Shown one piece after another: positions 44,401-56,224 of a stretch of 64,000 nt of DNA. Position 1 is the stretch's first letter. Each line of letters opens with the position of its first letter. Source of the DNA: Sipunculus nudus. Its lineage: Eukaryota > Annelida > Sipuncula > Golfingiida > Sipunculidae. The translations under genes were made by a program, and so were the position numbers. Below the pieces are notes generated by a model. The model ran no database searches. It was given only the letters and a program-made list of their open reading frames with translations, and was not told the DNA's origin. Location of the stretch: assembly GCA_026874595.1 (NCBI GenBank), contig CM049320.1:46328714-46392713 (forward strand). The letters run 5' to 3'.

Positions 44401-46193
44401 GATTTATAATTTAAATTTTAAAGTAATACTATAGAGATTATTAATATAGCTATTGAGAAGATCTGTCCAAAGGAAATAATTATCTGGGAACAAACCAGGG
44501 GAATAAAATGTGTGAAAAAACATGATGGGAACAATTCGAATCTGAGGGATAATAATAATATAAAACTAATTCGCTCAGTAGAATATGTCGTTTAAATCAA
44601 GTTAACTTTAAGTTTTACATTGGTAACTCGGCAATAATAATTATATCAGAGGGGTCATATTTCCCCAACGAACCCAATCCGACTTTGTTTTGGTTAAAGA
44701 TTTTTCAGTTTATCCAAGGGTTGCTTGTTTTTTTTATCTTCGTACCTGCGCTTTTCACGTGTACGCGCCGTGATCGTCATTTGTTAGCTCCAAAGACCAC
44801 TGATCAGCGAAATACAGTTTACACGCGGGGTCAATCCAATTAAGGATAAATACTGTTTGTCCGAAATAGGTTAAGGTGTTTGGCAGGTACTGACGTATAT
44901 TCACATACTCTGGCGTCAGTTTGTAAAAGGCTGGGATCCATGGGGGAAATCACATTTTTGTTGCGATGTGATAGCCGTTTGTAAGCGAAGTACGCTGGTA
45001 GTTTAAAGAGTGATCAGCGACATATACAACTTCCAGCATCGGCCCCCTCCCTCCCTGCATAACGATTGCATAAAGGTCGCCAACAAGATTTTTTTAAATA
45101 AGATTTCACATTTTTAGTTTTAATCAAATGTTGGCATGTTTGAATAGAAATCTGGCTGCGTCTGTGATCGTTAGATAACGACCTTCAGAGGTGTTACCCG
45201 GCCATTTGTTGACACGTGCGGGCAGTGACTTGGCGGTAAACGGCAGAAACCTCGTGCACGACAAGGTCGTCATATTAAATGTGCTGATACGAAGTTTGAC
45301 TAGTATTGGTTTGAATAATTTGATAATACTATACCAAAATATCGTATAAGGGTAACATATTACAGGCTTTTATTTATTTTTTTTGCCGTTGAAAACTTGA
45401 ATGAATATCCCCCACGATCGCCGAACTGTCAGAGCTTTTCGGCACCCCTTCTGCCGGAGCCTATAATTTGCTAAAGTTTGAGCTAATTGGCAAATCAGAG
45501 ATCCCTATTCAAGATATTATAGGTTTTAGACTCTCGTTATCAGATTAGTTAAATCTGTCAAGGTCATGCCAAAGATGAGTGATCATTTTGAATGTGAAGT
45601 TAAAACAATGGGCCGCTGTGTATTAAACCTCGACTGGCTATACTGAAGGGTATTTCACAAGCGCTTCAATTGCTGTTAGTGTAGATTTCGGCTAAATTTG
45701 TTATTTTTCTGAGTCATTTCCTTATAACTATTACTTATTTTACATTTCCTAGCCTTTTTTACCACACAATATGGTCCATCTCATTATAAATATTATTTTG
45801 CATTTTGTGTTCCAAGCCTTTCTATGTCGGCAACATGCATGGGTGAAGGTGCACTGACCGTCCATAAATTTTGATGTCCTTGAAAATACTTTTCAGGTCC
45901 TTGAAAAGTGCTTGAAAAGTGCTTGAAATTTTTCTCTTGATAAGTGTACCAACCTTGTGTATATATCTCTGATAACTTTGTTGTATACAAGACTGGCGGT
46001 GCCAGCTACAATCATTTTTGTGTTGTGTGCACCCATGGCAGAATTTCAGCAGTGATGTTTGTGTAATTGTTTCTTATTCAAAATGTTTAGTACTTGCATT
46101 GTTCATATACATGAGAAGTAATGGTCCAGCATTGAAGCATTATACCTGGTGTATTTCCATATGCACAGGTTCACATTAGGCCTTTAGGCCTTG
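41483..46193 (+). mobile_element. Family A element (A4) with nested hAT-like insertion
   Basis: Left end AGCAAACCTGTGAGCTTATG; right end CACAGGTTCACATT, hairpin-like AGGCCTTTAGGCCT and CTTG. The interior matches A2/A3 closely (including the CTCATGGGTGACATGTGAAC and CAAGAGTTCACTCAGTGCAG regions). It is interrupted at 43973 by a 1.98 kb element. No protein is encoded. Confidence 0.75.
43974..45957. mobile_element. hAT-like non-autonomous DNA transposon
   Basis: Terminal inverted repeats CAGGGTTCGTACGC and GTGTACCAACCTTG (about 11 of 14 match). Near both ends the direct-repeat phrase CTTGAAAAGTGCTTGAA or a close form occurs several times. Target-site copies TGTATA lie on both sides (43968-43973 and 45958-45963); the exact length (6-8) is uncertain because the host site is itself TATA-like. 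hAT elements use CAGGG-type ends and 8-base duplications. No transposase frame is visible. Confidence 0.6.
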
Positions 46194-46665
46194 TTACCAT
46201 AAATATTCCCTTATATAGTTTCTATGTACATGTCAGAAATTAAGTCAGTTTTATTTAATTTATAAAAGTTATGGGGCCAAATATTATGCACTTCATAAAA
46301 TCAGGAAAGATATTTACTCACCTTGATAAGTGATAGCTAGAGACTTTTTTCAGGTATATAAATTAATTTAATCAAGATTCAATTGTATACCAAAAGTCAG
46401 ATCTAAATTTTGTTTTCAGTTATTAGCATTAATATAAAATCAGTACCTTAAATTTTGTCCATGGCATGTTTTTTTCCTGTTAGTAAATTTGATTTAATTT
46501 TCACAGCAGGTATATATAAGTAATTAATCTGTTTAATTCTGAAATTTGAAAATAAAAGCTAAAAATTTAGGCTAGTATAAAGAGGCTCTATTGAATTCAT
46601 TTGCATCTCCAGGCTGCCCACTTCTGGTCACTGCAGCCCTGCATGGGTGACCTTAAGGTCTAATC
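46194..46665 (+). mobile_element. Family B element (B4), continuation
   Basis: Resumes the B core after A4 (TTCTATGTACATGTCAGAAA, TTATGGGGCCAAATATTATG). It fades near 46665 without a recognisable right end. Confidence 0.65.
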
Positions 46666-48143
46666 ATCCTCAAAAATCATGAAAATTACATTTTTCTGGT
46701 TTTATAGATGTTTGCTATATCTATCTTTTCACAAAAACACTTCCTGGGGTTATATTGCATCAATTAGAAAAATAAGTATTTTAATTCAGATGTCAACCCC
46801 ACGTGGGGTGCAAACAGGACCAACTGTCAGCTCGGTGAGAGTTAGCAGCGTGTAAGTTGCTTATTGGTTAACCATGCGCTCGCGGTATTAGGCAAATGGT
46901 TGATTGACAGGCGTGGGGAAGCCGCGGTCAGTCAGCCGGGAAAGAGCTTATCTTTATTACCGGCACGTACTAATTGGCACTAATTAATACAAACAGGTCC
47001 CCTCTATACGCATTACCCAGAAGTAAACTGTACATCGTACTCCTCCAGTTGCCGAATAATGTCTATGTCACTGCCCTAAAATATGTTAGTGTCACCCAAT
47101 AATGGTCCTGGCACCAAAATTATACCCAGAAATATGAATTGACCGATTATTATTTCTGTAATATTGACCGTGTTATACACTATAATATTTTCTCTTAGGG
47201 TCCATCATTACATCGCCAAAACCATTACCGAATACATCGTTCCTTCTTCTATAATATACACTGAACGTCATGGGTCGAAGAAAATAGAGTAGAATGAGCG
47301 AAGATAAAATTCGCTATATGAACGAGAGACAGTCACATACTGCTGATCACAAGGTTCCCATGTCGTTGGTGGAGGATGTAGATAAACGCCGAGGGTGGTG
47401 CAGCAATATGAAACTGCGTTGCACGAATAAATTTTGTGAGAGGAACACGGCACCAAGTTACACCACCTCGTCGCCTGCTAACAAATTTTGAGAAGTGAAC
47501 CGTGCAGGAGTCTTAGCTATTAGAGCGATCGGTAAAGGAAGAGCGGCCGCAGCATAATTTAGTGCGTATATGACTGGTGCAAATAAATTTAATGAGAGAG
47601 AGAGAGTGTTGCTGCTAGCTATGTAGTGTCTCATATATAATTGTGAGAGGGAGAGACAAGCTGTTAATTGGATTAGGGTATATGGTGGTCTGAATGAGAG
47701 CGCAAAGTAAACAGAGTGATCGTTCTTATCAGTCACTTCACACCTGACGCGTGCCCCGGCTCGGTAGCCCATGACCTGATTACCGATGACCGACCCCTCG
47801 GACCAGTAAGCTCCGCCTACTTTAGTTTGACAGTTCTCTAGTTGTCATGATGCCTAAAAACATCCTTTTTTTAACATTGATAGACCATTAAATTTTATAA
47901 TTTATATTGAAACCGATTCTCATCCGAACATTTAGTGAAAAAATACAACTGTCATTTGCGCCTATATCCCTGTTTTCCACTCAAAACGAAATTGCTCTTC
48001 CCAAACAGTTTTTGGCCGTTTTATCAAAACAGTATTTCAGGAGACTGTACGGTCTTTAGAGCCATATTTCCCAAAAACCATCGAATATGAGTCTTCAAAT
48101 TTTGCATATAGGTAAATCAACAAGTATTCTAAAATGCGTTTTT
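46666..48143. other. Unassigned, low-repeat DNA
   Basis: About 1.5 kb without family A-F sequence and with more CpG than its surroundings. It includes the perfect palindrome CCCCACGTGGGG (46798-46809) and an (AG)n stretch (47594-47606). Open frames of 65 (plus strand, 47294-47491) and 104 codons (minus strand, 47458-47772) are present, but I recognise no domain in either. It could be single-copy intergenic or intronic DNA, or an unknown element. Confidence 0.4.
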
Positions 48144-51100
48144 AGCTCAGCTGACTATAAGTCATCTGAGCTATAGTCATGGTCCATTGTCCGTCCGTCC
48201 GTCTGTCCGTCCGTCTGTCTGTCTGTCTGTCCGTCTGGATGTCCGTCCGTAAGACTGGCACGTTTCGACACCGTTGGACCTACGAATCTGAATTTTGGCA
48301 TACAGTTAGATGTCCCCATAATCTCCTACCATGCCAAAAATTGGGTCAATAGGACTTCGTTCCTTTGAGATATTAAGGAAAAACCTCAATTTTTTATTAG
48401 AAATCCATTTTCACACTTCAGGACTGCCTAATATCAAAACCACTCATCTGGTTTTCTTCATTTTTACCATAAACATTCCTCTATATAGTTCCTATGTACA
48501 TGCCAGATATGAAGTCAGTATTATATAATTTAAAAAAGTTATGGGCCCAAACATAAGGGACTTTGTAAAAAATTCAGGAAGATATTTGGTCACTTAAGAC
48601 CAAAAGTGTTAAAGGTAGGGACTTTTTTCCAGTAATACTACTTTAAATAATCAAAATTTAATTGTATACCAAAAATTACATCAAAATCTGTTAAATTTTT
48701 TTAAATATTGGCAAAAATATAAAATTGGTACCTTAAATTTTTGCCCAACTTTGGCCATGGCACGTTTTTTTCCTGTAAGTACTGTTGATTTTAATTTTCA
48801 CACCATGTATACATAAGGATTTAATCTGTTAAAATCTGAAATTTGAAAATAAAAGCTGCAAAATTAGTCTAGTTATTGAATTTTTTTGGAGGCTCTTGTT
48901 GTATTCCCTTACATTGTCAAGCAGTCCACTTTGGTGACTGTAGGTCATTCAGTGCACATCTCTATGCTCCCTAGGCTGTTGACATAATTTTAGATGTCCC
49001 CAAAATCTCCTACCATACCGAAAATTGGGTCATTAGGACTTTGTTCCTTCGAGATATTAAGGAAAAAAAAACTTTGTTTTCCATAAAAAAAAAAGCCATT
49101 GTTACACTTCAAGGCTGCCTAATATCAAAACCACTGATCTGTTTTTGATCGTATTTAGTATTCACATTCTTTTATACATTTTCTATGAACATACCAAAAA
49201 TTAGGTCAGTATTGGGTATTATTTTGAAGTTATGGGCCAAAACATAATGCAATTTTTTAAAAAATCAGGAAATATATTTACTCACCTAACATGAGAATTG
49301 CTGAACCTAGAGACTTTTTTCAGGAATATAACTTTATTTAATCAAGATTCAATTGTTTACCCAAAATTAAATCTGAATTTTGCAAATTTTTCAAGTTATT
49401 AGCATAAATAAAAAATCAATACCTTAAATTTTGTCCAACTTTGACACTGTTGATTTAATTTTCCCAGCATATATGCATAAGGATTTATTCTTTTAAAATC
49501 TGAACTTTCAAAAGAAATTGATTGGAATGAATAGCTTTTATTCATGTTTTCATACACCGTGTCAAGTGTTGTTTACATCTAGCCCACCTAGTAGTACAGC
49601 CTTCACTTGCATTATGTAACCCACCCCAAGCAGCTTACCTTGGCCCAGCTTGGCCACTACTAGCAGGCTTCCCCTCTGCCCTGCACTCATCCCCCCAGCT
49701 GGTGCATAAACTAGATGAATGTTATAATTTTTCTGTATTTTATTTTATTCTTGGACATGCTACATTTTAGATTTTGTATTGAACCACTAGGGTTACAATG
49801 ATTAAAGTGTACATTTAATTGTGTCCACAAAGTGGCGTATTGCTGTGAAAGTGTGGATGTTCATGAGATAAGTAATTCCTTACTTCAGAAGAGTAAAAAC
49901 TTCACCAGGTGTGAAATTGACTATTAATTCCAGTAATTAATTAAAAGTGGGATAGTAATAAGCACAATGATATTGTTTGTCCCTCATTCAACCAACAGTG
50001 TGTATAGTTTATTTGAAAAGATGCTTTATTTTATCAAATTTACTTTTATTTTATTTTGGTGAATAAAATTAAGCATGTCCTGAAAACTCCAATGTGCAAA
50101 ACTTTTAATAGTGATTCAAGGAATATTCTTGTAGATGCCATGTTGTGGCATTATTTTCTTTTAAAAATCAGTTTAAACATTTATGATTTAAAAATAATAA
50201 AATATATGTGTATGCATAATATGACCCAATGTTTTTTACTCTGTATATATAATGATTTGCAACTTTTGCAACAATTCTAATATTTTAACTTATATTTTCA
50301 GGTTTTTTTAATTAAAAATTTATAAACCTGTAAATAAAAAAATGATTCAGATAAAAACTTCTTAATGGAAAAAGTGGATCTGCTTAAAAAAATAGGATTA
50401 TATATAAACTTAAATGCATTATTCTCTTGAAAGTGAAATAAAGGTATTAGTCCATTCTGTCCACTTGCCTGTCCATCTGTAAATTTTCATATGCAACACA
50501 GTATCTCAAAACTTTTACTGTTTTTCTTCATGACAGTCTTGTATTAGTTTGCAATCATATATTTAGAACTTTAATATAACCAAGTAGGAGGGCCCCTTTC
50601 CTCTTAGGTTTTCATATTCTTATATAAATGAAAAACATTACAATAGAATATTTCTACATCCACCTTCGTGCTGCCCTCACTTTTCCCTTCTCCGAACCCC
50701 ATCCCAAAGTTAGCCTCAGTAAGCAAGAACAAGATGAATCAGATATATTCATACTTTAATATTTTGTATAACTATTCGTCCATAGGTACCTATGTACATG
50801 CCAGAAATTATGTCAATATTGTGTAATATGTAGACATAGTGGGCATCACAATAATGTACCTTGTCAAGACTAAAGAGATATTGTGTCATACAGTCACATA
50901 TTCATAAATCACTTCATCAGCATAGTTAATCATAACATCATATCTGTCAAATTGAACGCTTGCAGACTACCATACACTTTAGATCCTTCAACAAATAGCC
51001 TTATCATCATTCTACTACTGCTTATTACTGCTGTCATTGCATTCATATTTGCTCAAATATATCACAATTTTCAACCCCTCCTAAATAAATAAAAAATTAA

Positions 51101-51299
51101 CCACTTTATTTGACTCTATTAATCCATCAGTCAGGTAATTTCATTTATCATTTACTCACATATTACATTACATTCCTTTATAATAGCCCAACATGTACAT
51201 GATATTCATAAGCTTTATCAACTTGATATAGTATCACAGTGGAGAAACATTTATAGTCCAATCATGATCAGCTGAGCGCTGTGACCCATGGGTCCCTTG
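48144..51299 (+). mobile_element. Family B element (B2), both ends present
   Basis: 3.16 kb. 5' hairpin arms AGCTCAGCTGAC and TCATCTGAGCTA, then a long (GTCC/GTCT)n tract (48191-48250), two core units of about 690 bases, and the 3' end ATCAGCTGAGC (51267-51277), perfect hairpin GACCCATGGGTC (51282-51293) and CTTG. It is flanked by TTT on both sides within unassigned DNA. It matches B1 closely. Confidence 0.8.
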
Positions 51300-52565
51300 T
51301 TTTCTTTTACCTATATCGTTTTTAGTGTAGTAGAAATACGTTATTTAAACGAAATAAGTATTTTTCACATCACACATTTTTTTTTAATTTAAAATTTATT
51401 ATGAAAAAAAGACAATAAATATATAACAAAAAAATGCCTGGAAATATTTGTATGTAGTTTCAAATGATACTATTTCCACATACATACCCTATGCCAATTT
51501 TGAGATATATCCAATTAAAAAAAATAATTTTAAATCATTTCAAGTTTTAAATGTTCAAAGTGGACACTGTTACACTTTTTAAATATATCTCATCTGATAG
51601 AGAATATTGTAAGGATTCCAAATATATATACATCACCGTGTCTAAAATTATTATTAATATGAATTCTAAAGCTAAATTAAACCAAGGTTGTTTTACAATG
51701 ATTAGACCTTAATAGTGATGCAATACAGGTCCAGGTCACCTTCCCCCCTCCCCCCATAATTGTTATTGTTCGAACTGTATTTCTTTAATTGTGAAGCTGT
51801 TTGCACTTCCATTTCTTGAGTTATCCAGAAGATGCCATATTGTGGTAATGTAGCATATTTAAAGAAATTAATTTCCATTTAAATAATTATATTAAAATAT
51901 AATTAAATGCATCAGTAGGCATAATTTGATAATAGATGAGCCAAATCATGGATAAAAAAGGTGCAATTTAGAATTGTGAATTCTAAATCAAGTGTTGTTT
52001 TCAGATATGTTTTGTTTTGCAAAAAAAAAAAGTATATTTTATAAAAAAAATTAATACAGCTGGGTGCATAATATGATGTCACCTGACCAAATTAGCTATG
52101 GATTCTGATACAATTTAGAATTGTGAATCAACTTAAATATTCAGATATATATATGTTATACAATGTTAAGTAAAATTTATAAACTTGAAAAAAAAATTGG
52201 ATGTTATAAAAAATGAGGATCTAAAGCAAACATTTGTTCATTGTTCTCCTGCCTTATTACTGAATTATCTCTTTATTTTGATAATAATCACCAGAATATT
52301 CCATTTAACTCCCGCAGATTCCATCCTCGAATTTTGAACAGCCTCCCGCTTCGTAACTTGAATCAAACCTGTTGCCGTATTGGCCTAGAGCAACTGCTGT
52401 CACCGGGGCCTTCTAACTTCATGAGAATAATGTCAAAGTTGCCATAACATTTACATATCTAAATTCACCGCTTTATTCTCCTTTAACGGTGTCTCAGTCC
52501 TTGTCATCTGAAGATAATTCCTCTGCCTCACTGGACCAGTTCACCCCGTTGGCCATGCTTTTTAA
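51300..52565. other. Unassigned AT-rich DNA with a B-core-like stretch
   Basis: 51300-51700 shows nothing recognisable. 51730-52240 resembles B core (GAAGATGCCATATTGTGGTA, compare 50120-50150). 52251-52565 is richer in GC and reads FNSRRFHPRILNSLPLRNLN and LDQFTPLAML in short frames; no domain is recognised, though it could be a scrap of a DIRS or other retroelement ORF. Confidence 0.4.
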
Positions 52566-52690
52566 CTATCAATAGCTAGCATCACCAAATTTTATGCAAA
52601 AAATTAGTCATATAAAAAATTCTATCAAATTTTGCTTATTTTATTGCTGTCTGCATTTACTTTTTATTTTATAAGGAAAAACCTAAGGCC
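52566..52690 (+). repeat. Family A core fragment
   Basis: Matches the A core just inside the left end (AGCTAGCATCACCAAATTTTATGC-type phrase, then TTAGTCAT and a TTTGCTTATTTT phrase). No ends. Confidence 0.55.
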
Positions 52691-53151
52691 ATTATTTTCC
52701 AATTAATTGTTTCTCAAATGGAGCTGAAAAATCTTTAGTGCAGGAGGAGAAAAAATAAGAATAAAAATTGAAAAAAAGGTTATGGAGTTATGTCATTAAT
52801 ATGCTATTGACCATTGTAAACTAAAATAAATAAAATAAGAGACTTTATTAACTGTTTTATAAACTGTTATCATAACACAAGCATGGTTCATATGGTTACC
52901 ATATTTTGTATCATATAGATAGTGGTTTAATAATCTCAGCCAGTTGTATGTTCTTTCAAGTATTTACTTTATGCAAAACTTCACTTAACACTCAACTGAG
53001 CATGGTAAACTCAAATCTGATTTAAGCTTTTGGCATCAGTTTTAAATATTAAAAATAAACAAAATATTTTGACAGAATGATCATTACACATCTTTAATTA
53101 ACTATGAAAACCTATCTACGAACACAAAAATAAATTCCTCTCATATTTAAA
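52691..53151. other. Unassigned AT-rich DNA
   Basis: No gene or known repeat family seen. Confidence 0.5.
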
Positions 53152-53330
53152 CTAGATTACGGGTAGTCGACAAGCCATTACGTGTATCTGCTGAAATCAG
53201 AATGGTATGGATAAAGTGAGGGCTGGATTGAGTTGTGATGGAGTACTGAGCAAGGTGTGTAGCACTATTGAAGTGTTATGTGGGGTGACAAATCAAGTAC
53301 AAGATAATGACAGACTAGTGAAGCACTGTA
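53152..53330 (-). mobile_element. Family D right end, reverse orientation
   Basis: CTAG at 53152-53155, GGGTAGTCGACAAGCC with the GTCGAC stem, and GTGTATCTGCTGAAATCAGA: the reverse complement of the D terminus at 13620-13669. It decays into unrelated sequence before the AT repeat. Confidence 0.65.

Positions 53331-53334
<4 letters not shown>

Positions 53335-53382
<48 letters not shown>
53335..53382. repeat. (AT)n microsatellite
   Basis: About 24 uninterrupted AT units. Confidence 0.95.
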
Positions 53383-53385
<3 letters not shown>

Positions 53386-53423
53386 TACAAAAATAAAGGA
53401 ATCAAGTTTTTTCAGACATATTT

Positions 53424-53640
53424 AGCTCAGCAGATTATTAGTCATCTGAGCTATAGTCGTGGTCCATTGTCCGTCGTCCGTCCATCTGTCGTGCCGTTCG
53501 TCCATCCGTCTGTAGATCTGGCACATTTTGAAACCGTAAGACCTAGGAATCCAAAATTCGGCAAAATGTTAGATGTCCCCAAGATCTCTTATCAAGCCGA
53601 AAACTGGGTCTTTGCGACTTCGTTCCTTTGAGAAATTAAG
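53424..53640 (+). mobile_element. Family B element (B3), left part
   Basis: 5' arm AGCTCAGCAGATTATTAGTC and TCATCTGAGCTATAGTCGTG, GTCC-rich stretch, and B core to GAGAAATTAAG at 53640. There the sequence jumps into the middle of family A; B core resumes at 56225 (ATTAAAAACCTATTTTCACA). Confidence 0.75.
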
Positions 53641-54328
53641 CCAGAAATTGTAAGAGCTAGCAGCTCGAAATTACATGTAAGAATTCGTCACATTTGAAAC
53701 TTGGTGGCCTGGAGCTTATTATTGGGTATCTGCATTAATTTAGATTTTATAGAGAAAAAGCTTAAAAACCTTTAAAAATCTTCTTCTCTGAAACTGTCCA
53801 GCCACAGAAATGATCTCTGGAACAATCTCTCTCAAGTTTGTTCGAATGGTTCCAGTTCGGAGATTTTTGGCCGAGTTAAAGGAGGTTGAACTTAGTCATC
53901 TGTCCAAAAAAGCACACTAAAATTAAAATCTCAGAAACGGCTAGAGCTATAATGACCAAATTTTATACTGATGTTTGTCACATATGTCATATCTGATTTT
54001 GAGGTATTGGTGGCGCCACCTACATTGATGTGTTTTTTACAAGCGAAAATGTAATTTTAAACTCTTCTAGCTCATACACTGATTTATGATGAAACTGTTC
54101 AGCTGATTGGTTTAAACTTTACAAGAATTATTCTATGGTAGGGTTCTGCCAGTTTTATAAGAATAGATTGGGTAAATACAGTTTTAAAAAAGCATTGTAG
54201 CCAATTGAAAAAGGCTTTCTGTATTTGAAAACAGTTTTGACTTCATGCAGCTAAGTCAAGAGGTCACTCAGTACAAACAGGTGGGGTCCAGACATCACCA
54301 TGGCAACTGACCTGGCTGGGGGGGGGGT

Positions 54329-54370
54329 GTCTAGACAATGTGTCTAGACGTCTAGACACAGCGTCTAGAC
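54329..54370. promoter_or_regulatory. Cluster of four GTCTAGAC palindromes
   Basis: GTCTAGAC occurs at 54329-54336, 54342-54349, 54350-54357 and 54363-54370. The middle two form the perfect 18-base palindrome TGTCTAGACGTCTAGACA. GTCTAGAC is also the palindromic Smad-binding element known in animals, but there is no evidence of function here. Confidence 0.35.
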
Positions 54371-54480
54371 CTCTGGATACAATGTTTAGATGCAGAATTC
54401 CCAGATTATTGGAACTATATCTTTCAACTGTTTGAAAAAACTTGGGTTGCATTTTAAGCAAATCGGGTTTATCATCAGGT

Positions 54481-56052
54481 CACATGTGAACTGTTGCGCC
54501 TTCATTTTTGGTTGACATCTGACCTTTCCTTGCTGCCCAGTGTCCATTTGTGCGTCTGTTTCCACACATAAACCCACATATCTCAGAAACCGTTTGACCG
54601 ATCAGGCTAAAAATTTTGCACAAATGTAGCCCTTTGATAGCTTTATAACATACACTAAAAATGGTGGTGCCACCTGCAACCACTTATGCACAGCGTCCAT
54701 CTGTTCATCTGCCTTTGGATAAAATCACTCATATCTCAGCAGTGGTTTGACTTATCCACCTGAAATTTTGCAGGTTTATACATCCTGGACAGCTTTCTCG
54801 ATTTTATGACAGGTGGTGCCACCTACATTCACATTTACTATGCAGACATTCAAGCTCATATCTCGGGAACCATTTGACCGATTAGGCCAAAATTTTGCAT
54901 GTGTCTAGATCTCACATAGCTTTTCATCATAGGCAAAACTGGTGGTGCCACCTGCAACCATTTATGCACAGCGAACATCTGTTCATCTGCCTTAGGTTAA
55001 AATCACTCATATCTCAGCAGTGGTTTGACCTATCCACCTGAAATTTTGCAGGTTTATACATCCTGGACAGCTTTCTCGATTTTATGACAGGTGTCGCCAC
55101 CTACATTCATATTTACTCTGCAGACATTCAAGCTCAGATCTCAGGAACGGGTTGACAGATTAGGCCAAAATTTTGCATGTGTCTAGATTTCACATAGCTC
55201 TTCATCATAGGCAAAACTGGTGGCGCCACCTGCAACCACTTATGCAAAGCATCCATCTGTTCATCTGCCTTTGGATAAAAACACTCATATCTCAGCAGTG
55301 GTTTGACTTATCCACCTGAAATTTTGCAGGTTTATACATCCTGGACAGGTTTCTTGATTTTATGACAGGTGGCGCCACCTACATTCACATTTACACTGCA
55401 GACATCCAAGCTCATATCTCGGGAACCGTTTGACTGATTAGGCCAAAATTTTGCATGTTTATAGATCTCACATAGCTTTTCATCATAGGCAAAACTGGTG
55501 GTGCCACCTGCAACCATTAATGCACAACATCCATCTGTTCATCTGCCTTAGGTTAAAATCACTCATATCTCAGCAGTGGTTTGACTTATCCACCTGAATT
55601 TTTTCAGGTTTATACATCCTTGACAGCTTTCTCGATTTTATGACAGGTGTCACCACCTACATTCACATTTATTCTGCAGACATCCAAGCTCATATCTCGG
55701 GAACCGTCTGACTGATTAGGCCTAAATTTTGCATGTGTATAGATCTCACATAGCTCTTGGCGCCACCTGCAACCACTTATGCACAGCATCCATCTGTTGA
55801 TCTGCCTTGGGATAAAATCACTCATATCTCGGCAGTGGTTTGACTTATCCACCTGAAATTTTGCAGGTTTATACATCTCGATTTTATGACAGATGGCACC
55901 ACCTACATTCACGTTTAAGCTGCAGACATCCATGCTAATATGCAACACACCACGCTGTATTCCCCTTGCCACTTAATCCATGCCTCACTTCACCCGTCCC
56001 ACTCAGATTTCTGCGAATACACATAGTGGCTTGTCGACTACCCATATTCTGG
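54481..56052 (+). mobile_element. Family D (D5) nested in A5
   Basis: Five to six D core units of about 265-285 bases, with perfect palindromes at 55219-55230 and 55368-55379 and many decayed copies. Right end: CTGCGAATACAC, TAGT...GACTA stem and CTGG (a changed CTAG). No left hairpin. Confidence 0.7.
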
Positions 56053-56224
56053 TTTTAAAATGTCCTAGTCCGAAACTTGCAGGTCAGAAACGTCCATTTT
56101 GCTGAAATCATAATGACTAAGGTAGATATGCAGGACTTAGGAGGATCAATATTAAATTTTAAAAATAAACCTCCATTCATACTCCTAAACTTTGCACAGG
56201 TTCGCATTAGGCCTGTAGGCCTTG

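Larger units (their letters stand above)
53641..56224 (+). mobile_element. Family A element (A5), left end lost, carrying nested D5
   Basis: Begins inside the A core (matches 4143 onward), has a palindrome at 54009-54020, the D core and right end to 56052, and the same A tail as A1 (GTCCTAGTCCGAAACTTGCA) ending AGGCCTGTAGGCCT CTTG. It matches A1 over most of its length but contains an extra stretch of about 300 bases (54170-54480) with a cluster of GTCTAGAC sites. Confidence 0.75.

Noticed and set aside
47458-47772. 104-codon minus-strand frame as a gene
   Set aside because: No recognisable domain, no splice or promoter context, and an (AG)n stretch within; left as unassigned.
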